Shown here: positions 8,041 through 15,632 of the stretch, piece after piece
How the letters are laid out: every line of letters starts with the position of its first letter
Position numbering within the stretch: the first letter of the stretch is position 1
Source of the DNA: Caldithrix sp.
Lineage (GTDB): Bacteria; KSB1; UBA2214; DYKH01
Reading direction: 5' to 3'
Assembly (NCBI GenBank): GCA_020722685.1
Contig: DYKH01000011.1
Location: 1-18,524 of the forward strand
DNA length: 18,524 nt
Program-made: the position numbers and the translations under genes
The notes under the pieces: model-generated
The model's input: the letters and a program-made list of their open reading frames with translations, nothing else
What the model was told of the DNA's origin: nothing
Database searches by the model: none

Positions 8041-8922
8041 GTGAAGTGGAAACCTCTTGCATTGGCGCTCGGTGGTGGGGGCGCGCGCGGCTTCGCCCAC
8101 ATTGGGGTGCTGCGGATTTTGCAGCGGGAAAAAGTTCCCCTCAGCGTAATTGTCGGCACCAGCATGGGCGCCATAGTCGGTGCGACCTATGCCCAGCTTG
8201 CCAACGCCGATGCAGTGGAAGAAAAGTTCCACGCCTTGCTGGAAAGCCCTACCTTCAAATCCAGCGGCATGCATTTTATCGGCAAGAAAAAGATTCCCGA
8301 AAGCTGGTTCGACCAATTGGCCAGCCACATTCGCGATCGGTTCGTCATCAATATCGCCGCCAATAAAAAGGCCGCTGTAGGCATCGATCGGCTTTATGAA
8401 GCGCTCGATTTTTTGATTGAAGATGAGCTTGTCGAGCGCACCAAAATACCTTTTGCCGCCGTCTCTTGCGATCTCATCGACGGTGAAGAAGTGATCCTCA
8501 ACAAAGGCCGCATTCGCGATGCCGTGGCCGCCAGCGCTGCCTTGCCCGGATTCCTTCCACCAGTGGACCTGAACAGCCGCTTACTGATCGACGGCGCCGC
8601 GACCTCGCCCGTTCCTATTCGGGCGGCCAAGTCCCTCGGCCCGCACGACAAAGTCGTTGCCGTCGATGTTTCCCAAAGCCTCTCACAAAACCCCAAGATG
8701 GAAAACGTCATCGACATTGTGCTGCGCAGCAACGCCATTACTGCTCGTTGCTATCACGATGAGCTCATCAAGGAAGCGGATGTGCTGATTCAGCCGCAAG
8801 TGCGCGAATTCGATTGGTTCGCATTTGACAAGATCGATTGGTTGATCAAAGAAGGGGAATTTGCCGCGGAAGAAAAGCTGGAAGAAATCCACCAGGCCAG
8901 CAAGGTCGGCATATTTGCTTAG
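8041..8922 (+). CDS. Patatin-like phospholipase (RssA/YlbK-type)
   Basis: This 293-residue protein is a Ser-Asp dyad lipid acyl hydrolase of the patatin family. The oxyanion-hole motif GGGGARG is at 11-17, the nucleophile elbow GTSMG gives Ser41, and the second catalytic residue is Asp184 in DGAATSP. There is no signal peptide or membrane helix, so it is predicted to be cytoplasmic like other bacterial members of the RssA/YlbK group; the natural lipid is not predictable. The start is GTG; a purine-rich stretch GGGAGAAAGGG lies upstream, but the final GGG is 13 bases from GTG, longer than ideal, and no other in-frame start fits. It follows the protease by 24 bp on the same strand and probably ends that operon. 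Confidence 0.93.
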   Translation: MKWKPLALALGGGGARGFAHIGVLRILQREKVPLSVIVGTSMGAIVGATYAQLANADAVEEKFHALLESPTFKSSGMHFIGKKKIPESWFDQLASHIRDRFVINIAANKKAAVGIDRLYEALDFLIEDELVERTKIPFAAVSCDLIDGEEVILNKGRIRDAVAASAALPGFLPPVDLNSRLLIDGAATSPVPIRAAKSLGPHDKVVAVDVSQSLSQNPKMENVIDIVLRSNAITARCYHDELIKEADVLIQPQVREFDWFAFDKIDWLIKEGEFAAEEKLEEIHQASKVGIFA

Positions 8923-9174
8923 CAATTTACATCACCAGAGGCCTTTCCCGAAATGAGCTATGGTGATTCAGTGCGAAAGAAAAGGCAAAACGATTTTAGC
9001 CAAACCCATCAGAAAGCTTTTTAGAAATTTCGTGGATGCTGATAGTTGGCTTACTACTGTACTTCAGGCCGCTGCTCGAAGTGATGGTTTTGCCTTCGAA
9101 TAAAGCCCAAGTTGTGGGAAAGCGACCATCGGATTAAAGTGTTTCAACCGCCAAGACGCTTCCGCAAACCTCGC
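8923..9174. other. Convergent intergenic region of 252 bp
   Basis: This lies between the ends of the patatin gene (plus) and the diguanylate cyclase gene (minus). A seven-base inverted repeat (ATCACCA and TGGTGAT, loop of about 23) lies near 8931-8967 but has no T tract. No terminator, RNA gene or coding frame was recognised. Confidence 0.4.
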
Positions 9175-10281
9175 TCAGGCCGCCACATTTACCTGATTCC
9201 TTCCACCTGCCTTGGCGGCGTACAAAGCTTGATCCGCTTTATGTAGGATTCCCTCGACTGTCTCCCCGTGCTCCGGAAAAGCAGCGATACCAATAGAGAT
9301 GGACAGGTGCTTTTGGGGCAGCTTTTCTTCCCCATCGAAAGAAGCCGCCAATACTGCGCGCCTTAGCTTGTCGCCCACAATTTGTCCATGCTTGCTGTCG
9401 ATTTCCGGCAAGATGACCACAAATTCTTCTCCTCCATAACGGCACAGGATGTCTGCACGTCGCAAGTTTGACTCTAAAACCTGGGCAACGTTGCGCAGCG
9501 CATGGTCCCCGGCCAAATGGCCCAAAGTATCGTTGTACAGCTTGAAATGATCGATGTCGATCATCAGCACCGTGAGATTGCGGCGATAGCGGCGAGCTCG
9601 CAGCATCTCTCTGGCATAGCGCAGGTCAAAATACCGGCGATTAAAAATCCCCGTCAGGCCATCGGTGAAAGCCAGCTCCTTGGTGTGATGATACAAGATG
9701 GTCTTATCGATGACCGAAGCGATCTGCGTGGCGAGGTATTCGAATTGGGCAAGCTCTGCTTTGTTAAAGCCGTCCCGGGATTTTCTGTACAAGTTCATCA
9801 CGCCAATGCTCCGGCCCGCTTCGGGAGACAAAGGCAAGGCCAGCAGCGAGCCGCTTTTTGCATACGCCAAGTCCCGGAATTCATATTCCGACTTGCCGGA
9901 CAGATCGGCAAGGTAAATGGGCGCCTGTTTGTGTATAAGCCGATAAAGCAAATTATCCGCATCGCCGGCGGCAAGTCTCTTACCGAGGACCTTGCTGTAA
10001 GAAGAAACGATTTCCAGCTCGTTCTCATTGGCCGTCTGCAACAAAACGGTATAGTCGTCTACGACAAAATTCCCTTTGAAAAACTTTTGAATGGATTCTA
10101 AGGTTTCATCCCGATCCAATGTGTTGCTCAAGGAAAAGCTGACTTGAAGGAGCAGCTCGAGATCCTTCACTTTTTGCAGCAACTGGGCGTTGTCGTCATT
10201 CAACACAGCGCACCGCTGGCGTAGAGTCTGTAGTTCTTGCTCGATACCGATACTGGAAAAGCTGACGGGAGATGCTTCCAA
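9175..10281 (-). CDS. GAF-GGDEF diguanylate cyclase
   Basis: The 368-residue protein should make cyclic di-GMP from two GTP. An N-terminal coiled-coil-like stretch (about 12-50) leads into a GAF-like sensor domain (about 50-195) and then a GGDEF domain (about 200-365). DGLTGIFNRRYF (207-218) begins the cyclase domain, the active site is GGEEF (283-287), a common active variant, and an inhibitory I-site RRAD (274-277) stands five residues before it, so product inhibition is likely retained. There is no transmembrane segment, so sensing is cytoplasmic; the GAF ligand is unknown. The start is TTG at 10281, supported by GGAGGA about seven bases upstream; no ATG fits as well. It stands alone, with 500 bp upstream and a convergent neighbour downstream. 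Confidence 0.95.
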   Translation of the reverse strand: MEASPVSFSSIGIEQELQTLRQRCAVLNDDNAQLLQKVKDLELLLQVSFSLSNTLDRDETLESIQKFFKGNFVVDDYTVLLQTANENELEIVSSYSKVLGKRLAAGDADNLLYRLIHKQAPIYLADLSGKSEYEFRDLAYAKSGSLLALPLSPEAGRSIGVMNLYRKSRDGFNKAELAQFEYLATQIASVIDKTILYHHTKELAFTDGLTGIFNRRYFDLRYAREMLRARRYRRNLTVLMIDIDHFKLYNDTLGHLAGDHALRNVAQVLESNLRRADILCRYGGEEFVVILPEIDSKHGQIVGDKLRRAVLAASFDGEEKLPQKHLSISIGIAAFPEHGETVEGILHKADQALYAAKAGGRNQVNVAA

Positions 10282-10371
10282 ACGTTTTCCTCCCCAATTC
10301 CTTCATGAGATTTTGTGACCATCCTTACTTTGATTAAAAATGATCCAACTGCTTTGCAAACTTTATACCCA

Positions 10372-10436
10372 GGCCAACTACAGTTTTTCAGCCTGATTAT
10401 TCTTTGTGAGAACAATAAAATAGTCACAAGTTGGCC
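10372..10436. promoter_or_regulatory. Nested inverted repeats upstream of the diguanylate cyclase gene
   Basis: An outer perfect eight-base inverted repeat (GGCCAACT 10372-10379, AGTTGGCC 10429-10436) encloses an inner six-base one (TTGTGA 10404-10409, TCACAA 10424-10429). The two right arms share one base. They lie about 90-155 bases before the TTG start. They could form RNA structure in the leader or bind a dimeric protein. The inner pair resembles CRP half sites, but its 14-base spacing is wrong for CRP. Confidence 0.35.
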
Positions 10437-10624
10437 AAAAAGTAACCAAGTGGGAAAAAACTACCCTTTTGCGCCGCGCTTACTGAAATGTAATGCGCGC
10501 AACTTGAATCACGCCGGATTGACTTCTCACTGAGGATCTTACGGAGAACAATTTGATTGAAAAACAGATAGCGAGAACACCCGACCGCCGCTTCGATCCC
10601 ATGACGCACGTGGAAAAATCATCG

Positions 10625-10650
10625 CCTGGACGGTGGAACCACCGTTCAGG
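10625..10650 (-). terminator. Possible transcription terminator hairpin after the GT9-like gene
   Basis: A 12-base stem (CCTGGACGGTGG pairing with CCACCGTTCAGG, one G-T pair, minimal loop) lies about 135 bases past the GT9-like stop. On the minus strand it is followed after six bases by ATTTTT. The T run is displaced from the stem, so intrinsic termination is plausible but not typical. Confidence 0.35.
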
Positions 10651-10784
10651 AACGGAAATATGAATTCTCACGGCCTTTTGTCCTGGCAAAACGTGCTAAA
10701 ATCTATTGTAGATCAAGTCACCATTATTCAGGCATAGCAGCCCGTCCACACGAGGGATAATCAAAGGCTGGTTCGTGGTAATTC

Positions 10785-11366
10785 CTAAATTGCTTTTGGC
10801 GAGGTCTTGTGACCCAAGTAATGAAAAAGGGTTTTGAAGGCCTTGTCCCAATTTTGGTTTGGCTCGAGGCGAAGGACAAAGTTGTAAAAGGCGTCTCGCT
10901 GCGGATGGCTGAAACAAACGCACAACTTGGCTTCGCAAGTCCAAGCCGCGGAGGTGGCGACGAAATTGAAATCTCGGCTCAAATCGACCACAACGTCAAA
11001 TCCGTTGGCGCGTAGATCGTTCCTCAGACCCCGTTTCAACAGGCCGAACGGCCTGAAGTCGTTCGCATCATAGCTAAGCACGCGAAAATGACTGGTAACG
11101 TCGGCGGGAAGCGGGTTTTCTTTTGCGACAAACAGCGTTATTTGGCTGGCAGAGAAAATTTGCCGAAATTCATCGATGCAGTCGACGGCGACATCAAAGC
11201 CGTCTTTTTCGACGGGCAGACATACGAGCACCTTTTTCGCCTGCTTCATGTAACCGCACATGTCCAGGGTCGGGCGCCGATTCCGTGAGCGCATCTGGAA
11301 AGCATAAAATCTTAATGCGGCCTTTTGCCCGAGGTTTTGCAATAGCATGGAAGCGTTCTTCATCAT
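10785..11366 (-). CDS. Orphan glycosyltransferase family 9-like (heptosyltransferase-fold) half protein
   Basis: About 193 residues. After a basic N-terminal helix the sequence KKVLVCLPVEKDGFDVAVD looks like the first beta strand of a Rossmann-type GT-B fold, and DVVVDLSRDFNFVATSAAW followed by AKLCVCFSHPQ resembles the matching region of GT9 heptosyltransferase-like proteins. GT9 enzymes are about 330-380 residues; here the C-terminal nucleotide-sugar domain is missing, so catalysis is doubtful. No function is assigned. ATG codons at 11366 and 11363 are the likely starts, because a promoter -10 box (11399-11404) overlaps the only longer start, a TTG; there is no clear Shine-Dalgarno. It does not appear to be in an operon with its neighbours. 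That it is a real gene is fairly sure; the family is a guess. Confidence 0.65.
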   Translation of the reverse strand: MMKNASMLLQNLGQKAALRFYAFQMRSRNRRPTLDMCGYMKQAKKVLVCLPVEKDGFDVAVDCIDEFRQIFSASQITLFVAKENPLPADVTSHFRVLSYDANDFRPFGLLKRGLRNDLRANGFDVVVDLSRDFNFVATSAAWTCEAKLCVCFSHPQRDAFYNFVLRLEPNQNWDKAFKTLFHYLGHKTSPKAI

Positions 11367-11398
11367 CTGACTTGTCAAGGTAAGAAAAAAGCGGCGGC

Positions 11399-11427
11399 AA
11401 TATAGCAATATCCGCCCAAAAGATCAA
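11399..11427 (-). promoter_or_regulatory. Sigma-70-like promoter of the GT9-like gene
   Basis: On the minus strand TTGATC (11422-11427) is followed after 17 bases by TATATT (11399-11404). Transcription would begin about 25 bases before ATG 11366, which supports that start and argues against the longer TTG reading. Confidence 0.5.
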
Positions 11428-11592
11428 TATCAATTTGCCGGACCCGCGCAATGACAAAAGACAGGCATCGATTCCAAACGCTTCCAACTGCGAATCGGCG
11501 CCAATGCCCGCGAATAAAGACATTCGCGTCAATTCGCGTTCCTGGGCGGTTGAGAGGCTTTGGTCCAAATAGCAAAGGCTGGACTCTGGAAA

Positions 11593-13611
11593 CTAAAAAC
11601 GCCAATCAAGCTGCAGCGAAAACCCATTTTCGTGCTGGCCGAGAATCAGATCACTCCCGGAACCAATGCTGGTCTCGCTGTCATAAAAAGTGTGCTCATA
11701 CTTGGCCGACAGGCGTATTGGCTCCGAAAAACTCCAGCCGGCCAAGAGATACCAGCGCGTCCCTCGGCCATACAGCATTTTTGAGCGCATCACTCCCGGC
11801 AAATCGTTTTCGTACTGGTAGAAACGAACGTTGTAGGTCATGGCGTCGAAATGGCACCAGCGCATTGATAGAAAGAGGGCAGGGAAAGGCTGAAGCCGCA
11901 AGTCTTGGTAAAGCAAGGTGCCCAAACTGTCCTTAGCAAGCCGGTAGGAGTCCCCAATAGGCAGAAAGTCCGACCAGTTCAACTCCAGACGGGTGCGGAG
12001 CCGCACGCGCCTTTCCGGCGTCAATTCCATTTGCAAACGAAGCGATTTGTTTTGTCGCTCGCTCAGCTTTTGCGTTTCATTGCCAAACCGATCAGGAAAG
12101 GTTTCCGCTTCACTGGACGACTTTGTCTTGAAGCGGATGAGCACATTCATATTTTTCCGCGGGCGCAGCTCGAAGAGTCCCATGAGTTCCCAGCCGGAGC
12201 CAGGCATCGGTCGGGCATAGCGAAGCCAAGGGTAACGAGACTGATCATAGTAAAAAGAAAGCTTGGTCGTCTTCGCAAGAGGCCAGCGCCAGCCCAAGTA
12301 CACTCCTTGTTCATTGTTCAAAACATCGCCCCGCTCGCCAAAGCTGCGCCCGTGCGCATTGTGAAAATCCCTGTCATAGTTGCGCAAAAGAATCAGGAAG
12401 CCGAAAGGCTCAAGGTCGAACCAGCTTCCTAACAGGCCGGCTAAACCGCCCGAAGTAGAACGCGCGCCTTCACCGAACAGATTGATGTTTCCTATCATCA
12501 CGTCAAAATTGAGACCGGCCACAAGATTGTCGCGTCCGGCGAACTCGTATTGGTCATAGACTCGGCTCCCCTCTGCAAGCGGCAAGGTAAAATGAGATGA
12601 CTGATAGGCGAGTCCGAATTTAAGGCCCGGTCGAGGTCGCCAATTGGCGATGAGGCCCGTCACTGTCTCACTCAATGCATCCCTTTGTTCCTTTTCCCCG
12701 CTGGTACGATGCAGTCCCGTATTCGGCAATGACTGCACGGAGTCTCCTTCGATCAAGGCATCCAAATTGCCACGGCCATAAGCCGCGCTTAGCTCGAACG
12801 ACCCAACGTTCGTTGTCATGGCAGCGCCCACCAATGCAGCGTTTTCATCGGTCGAAGAATACACATGAATTCCTCGGGGGCGTGGTTTACCGGGAGCAAG
12901 GGGATCATTGCCTTTTCCCAGAGTGTAAGGGCCCCAGAAAACCAAACCCTGACCGGCTTCCGCGAGAAAATGACCCAATACAATCCGCGAACGGAGGCGC
13001 GTTACGTTAATGGATCCATAGCCAAGCGCCAAATCATTGATGTCCCGTTCGCCGGCATCCTTCTCCACTAACATGCCTAGACGCAAAAACTCGCCGGCCG
13101 ATCCCGTCACTCGATTATAAAGCTTCTCCCTGCCGCCGGGATAGGTCCCATCCAAATATCCCTGACCTTTTTCTACCCTCTGGTGAAAACGGTGTCTGCC
13201 GTTGAGACCAATACTTGGCCGTCGAGTCCGTTTCCCCACCCGCAAGTATGGTCGGATGATTTGCAGCAGCTCCGCATCCATGCCATGGATTCGCAGCAAT
13301 TGTTCGAGGTCGATAAAATCGCCGTATTCTTTCCGATGAACGACTATGGCCTGGGACAAAGCCGGAGAAATCCACGGCAAGGTTTGCAGGTCTTCTGCAG
13401 AAGCCTGATTGATATCCATTGGCTGATCGCGCAAGGCTTGCAGATGCTCTATCAGCTCGGCTTGATCTTCGCTTTCGGCCTCAGCCTCCAACAAAGGCTC
13501 TAAATCGCTTTCTTGTCCGGCCGCTAAATCCATGAGCAGAGGAAAGCAGACGCAGAAGAGAAGCAATAGGAGATTCTTGCCTGAGCTGCGCATCTGTGCT
13601 CGGCTTGACAT
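11593..13611 (-). CDS. Helix-hairpin-helix domain fused to outer-membrane beta-barrel
   Basis: The 672-residue protein starts at ATG 13611, chosen because GAGGG stands about seven bases upstream and the next 30 residues form a signal peptide (basic RSSGK, hydrophobic core, AAGQ). After an acidic segment, residues about 63-124 hold paired helix-hairpin-helix motifs of the ComEA type (MDINQASAEDLQTLPWISP, then YGDFIDLEQLLRIHGM). The rest (about 127-672) alternates polar and aromatic residues in many strands and ends in Phe (SLQLDWRF), the usual C-terminal signal for outer-membrane barrels. Proteins of this architecture occur in FCB bacteria with no known function; ComEA-like HHH domains elsewhere bind DNA non-specifically. 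The PorV-like gene lies 106 bp upstream on the same strand. A longer reading to 13680 lacks a signal-like start and is unlikely. Confidence 0.8.
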   Translation of the reverse strand: MSSRAQMRSSGKNLLLLLFCVCFPLLMDLAAGQESDLEPLLEAEAESEDQAELIEHLQALRDQPMDINQASAEDLQTLPWISPALSQAIVVHRKEYGDFIDLEQLLRIHGMDAELLQIIRPYLRVGKRTRRPSIGLNGRHRFHQRVEKGQGYLDGTYPGGREKLYNRVTGSAGEFLRLGMLVEKDAGERDINDLALGYGSINVTRLRSRIVLGHFLAEAGQGLVFWGPYTLGKGNDPLAPGKPRPRGIHVYSSTDENAALVGAAMTTNVGSFELSAAYGRGNLDALIEGDSVQSLPNTGLHRTSGEKEQRDALSETVTGLIANWRPRPGLKFGLAYQSSHFTLPLAEGSRVYDQYEFAGRDNLVAGLNFDVMIGNINLFGEGARSTSGGLAGLLGSWFDLEPFGFLILLRNYDRDFHNAHGRSFGERGDVLNNEQGVYLGWRWPLAKTTKLSFYYDQSRYPWLRYARPMPGSGWELMGLFELRPRKNMNVLIRFKTKSSSEAETFPDRFGNETQKLSERQNKSLRLQMELTPERRVRLRTRLELNWSDFLPIGDSYRLAKDSLGTLLYQDLRLQPFPALFLSMRWCHFDAMTYNVRFYQYENDLPGVMRSKMLYGRGTRWYLLAGWSFSEPIRLSAKYEHTFYDSETSIGSGSDLILGQHENGFSLQLDWRF

Positions 13612-13717
13612 GGCAATACCCTCGTGGCCAGCCTCTACTTGCTCAATCCGATGATTGTCCGATAGCAAGATGAGGATCAAACATTTGGTGTGTTTCGTGT
13701 TTTTCGCGGGCGAGTCT

Positions 13718-14581
13718 TTAATGATCGCCCTGCCCAGTGTGCATCTTTATGCCGACCGAAAACTCATGCGATACGCCAAGGTCGGTATGCGTATTAAAAG
13801 CGTAATCCAGCTGAAAGATCGGCAAGTTGATTCCAAATCCGGCCGCACATCGGGAGGGCCGGCTGCCAAAACCAACACGTAAATTCAAAAGCGGTAAGAG
13901 CCGGTAGTCTATGCCGGAACGAAATTCCAGGGGAAAGCGGGCGTCTTTATAGAGATCCATCAGCAGAGTGACACTGCTGACCGGCTTTGCGCTGATTCCC
14001 GCCTGCAAAATTTGCGGCAGTTCTTCGCCGGACCGTCCGATTTTTGCATAGTTGACATTTTTCGCGGCAAAACCCCAGGACACATCCTCAGAAAGGTCCG
14101 CTAAGACTCCTGTATCTAAGATGAATGTGCCTGCCTGTCCATAGCCGGAAATGTTCACCGAGCCGTATCGGCAAGTGAGGCCAAGGAACAGGTTTTTGAA
14201 CGGCACCGCGCTACCGCAAAGATAGAGAACATTCTCCCGATACTTCTCGTTGCCAAAAGTTCGCACAGCGCCGCCGACGCCAAAAGAGCCTATGGGGAAA
14301 ATCGCTGCGGCGCTTGCATATCCCAGCTCGGGCAGCCCGAAGAGTCGGGCGTAAGACAAATTCGCGGCAAAACCGCCGGCTCCTGCGGCTCCGGCGGGAT
14401 TGAAGTAAATGCACTCGGCGCGTGCCCGAGCGGCAGCAAATGCTCCCCCTAAGCTGAGCGGATAGGCGCCAATGGCCTGATCTTCCAACCCGAACGCTAC
14501 CGTTGGTAAGACGAGATGTACTATCAGCAATAGAAAAGGTTGGCGGGAACGTTTGTCAAGCTTTGGTCGTTGATTCTGCAA
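13718..14581 (-). CDS. PorV/PorQ-like outer-membrane protein
   Basis: This is predicted as 287 residues from a TTG at 14581. Residues 1-31 then form a standard signal peptide (KLDKRSRQ, hydrophobic core, TVAFG). The mature protein opens with AIGAYPLSLGGAFAA and ECIYFNPAGAAG, the hallmark of the PorV/PorQ family of FadL-like outer-membrane barrels, and has many short Gly-rich strands after that. PorV and PorQ are outer-membrane parts of the type IX secretion system; other members of this wide family have unknown roles. A longer reading starts at ATG 14728, but it would bury the signal peptide 50 residues inside and overlap the start of the divergent gene, so it is rejected. The TTG has only a weak AAGAAG upstream. 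The gene may be cotranscribed with the HHH-barrel gene downstream. Confidence 0.72.
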   Translation of the reverse strand: MQNQRPKLDKRSRQPFLLLIVHLVLPTVAFGLEDQAIGAYPLSLGGAFAAARARAECIYFNPAGAAGAGGFAANLSYARLFGLPELGYASAAAIFPIGSFGVGGAVRTFGNEKYRENVLYLCGSAVPFKNLFLGLTCRYGSVNISGYGQAGTFILDTGVLADLSEDVSWGFAAKNVNYAKIGRSGEELPQILQAGISAKPVSSVTLLMDLYKDARFPLEFRSGIDYRLLPLLNLRVGFGSRPSRCAAGFGINLPIFQLDYAFNTHTDLGVSHEFSVGIKMHTGQGDH

Positions 14582-14591
14582 AAAGAACTTC

Positions 14592-14620
14592 TTGACAAAA
14601 AAGAGAAAATGTTGGATATT
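14592..14620 (+). promoter_or_regulatory. Sigma-70 promoter of the DUF4835-like gene
   Basis: A perfect TTGACA box (14592-14597) is followed by 17 bases and GATATT (14615-14620, four of six matches to TATAAT). The expected start near 14627 leaves a leader of about 100 bases. This is the clearest promoter in the window. Confidence 0.6.
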
Positions 14621-14623
14621 CAA

Positions 14624-14642
14624 TGCGAGTTTGATTCTCGCA
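14624..14642. promoter_or_regulatory. Operator-like inverted repeat at the predicted transcription start
   Basis: TGCGAG (14624-14629) and CTCGCA (14637-14642) form a perfect inverted repeat around a seven-base A-T rich centre. It overlaps the predicted +1 of the rightward promoter and lies 43 bases upstream of the divergent PorV-like start, a place typical of a repressor site. The binding protein is unknown. Confidence 0.45.
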
Positions 14643-14726
14643 CTGCAAAAAATCCAGCCGATCACCTGAAAGCTGTTCCGCACTCCTGAATGAGCCGGGT
14701 GCGACGATCTTTTCCGAGAGGTCATC

Positions 14727-15605
14727 ATGACTTTTTACCCCAAGCAAGTTTTCGCCGGCAAAATTACCGCGTTATTGGTAATTTTATTCCTCGCCTGTTG
14801 CTGGCAAAGGGCCTTTGCCCAACGCATCGAGGCCAAAGTCACCACGGACGTGCGTACTCTGCCGCTCGACAAGCAAGACAAATTGCGCGACTTTGCCGAT
14901 AAGGTTACCCACTACATCAACAGCTATGAATGGTGCGACGATCCTTGGCGCACCGTCGTTCTCGTAGACATACAATTGATTTTGGAAGACATGAGCTCAG
15001 GCGCCGAAGAACGCTACAAAGGCCAAATTTTAGTTCACAACAACTATGATCTTCAATTTTTCGATAAGCGGTGGCGCTTTGCTTATCAGAGTGGGGACGT
15101 CTTGGTACACGATGAAAACACGCTGAATTCTTTTACCAGCGCGATTGATTTTTACATCTATCTGATTCTGGGGGGCGAGTTCGACAAGTGGACCACCTTG
15201 GGCGGCGCCCCTTATTACGAAAAAGCTCGCCATATAGCGGAACAAAGCAAATTCGGTCTCGGCCGGTTCATCGACGGCTGGGATCGGCGTTTGGAGCTGG
15301 TCAATGAGCTGCTCAGCGACAGCCACAAGCCCTACCGCGAAATGGTCGACTATTATTTCTACGGCCTATCATTCATCAAAGAGGACAATGCCAAAACCCG
15401 CATCCACTGCGCGACCGCCATCAAAATGCTGGACAAGATCTTGGCCAAAGATCCCGAGAATGAATATGCGAAAAAATTCATCGATGCCCACCACATCGAA
15501 ATGATCGAGATTTTCCGCCGGGCGCAGGACAAGGAGCCGCTGCGAACCTTGCTTGTTCTCGACCCAGCCCATGCACAGACGTATCGGGATATTCTTGGTA
15601 ATTGA
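14727..15605 (+). CDS. DUF4835/PorD-like secreted protein
   Basis: The 292-residue protein has a signal peptide (about 1-31, hydrophobic ALLVILFLACC, cleavage after AFA). The mature part follows the pattern I know for DUF4835, called PorD in type IX secretion annotation: QRIEAKVTTD near the start, a middle section with DLQFFDKRWRFAY, then DFYIYLILGGEFDKWTTLGG and APYYEKARHIAE, and a helical C-terminus that includes NELLSDSHKPYREMVDYYF and DPAHAQTYRDIL. PorD-type proteins are implicated in type IX secretion or gliding, but their biochemical role is not settled. ATG has GAGAGG five bases upstream. It diverges from the PorV/PorQ-like gene across a shared promoter region and is convergent with the exonuclease gene, with 27 bp between the two stops. 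The family match is from memory of its pattern, hence not certain. Confidence 0.75.
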   Translation: MTFYPKQVFAGKITALLVILFLACCWQRAFAQRIEAKVTTDVRTLPLDKQDKLRDFADKVTHYINSYEWCDDPWRTVVLVDIQLILEDMSSGAEERYKGQILVHNNYDLQFFDKRWRFAYQSGDVLVHDENTLNSFTSAIDFYIYLILGGEFDKWTTLGGAPYYEKARHIAEQSKFGLGRFIDGWDRRLELVNELLSDSHKPYREMVDYYFYGLSFIKEDNAKTRIHCATAIKMLDKILAKDPENEYAKKFIDAHHIEMIEIFRRAQDKEPLRTLLVLDPAHAQTYRDILGN

Positions 15606-15632
15606 TGTATGTTTGGCCGAGCGAGCGGCGGT

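Larger units (their letters stand above)
10282..10784. other. Intergenic region of 503 bp
   Basis: The gap lies between the orphan GT9-like gene and the diguanylate cyclase gene, both leftward. It holds the nested inverted repeats near 10372-10436 and a 12-bp hairpin at 10625-10650. Short open frames in the gap have no protein-like composition or ribosome-binding sites. I see no tRNA, riboswitch or mobile element. Confidence 0.45.

Noticed and set aside
8931..8967. Terminator after the patatin gene
   Set aside because: The stem is only seven bases with a 23-base loop and no T tract follows.
9140..9180. Resemblance of CAACCGCCAAGACGC to a dispersed intergenic repeat seen in other genomes
   Set aside because: The match is short, not tandem, and runs into the end of the cyclase gene; it could be chance.
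10404..10429. CRP/FNR-type operator TTGTGA...TCACAA
   Set aside because: The half sites are 14 bases apart, whereas CRP and FNR sites need much closer spacing; treated as an inverted repeat only.
11367..11408. Longer start (TTG 11408) for the GT9-like protein
   Set aside because: The codon overlaps a -10 promoter box, so it would not be within the transcript.
11194..11568. Minus-strand frame of 124 residues overlapping the GT9-like gene
   Set aside because: It overlaps the GT9-like gene in another frame, crosses its promoter, and has no recognisable domain.
14582..14728. Longer start (ATG 14728) for the PorV-like protein
   Set aside because: It places the signal peptide about 65 residues inside the protein and overlaps the divergent gene's start codon.
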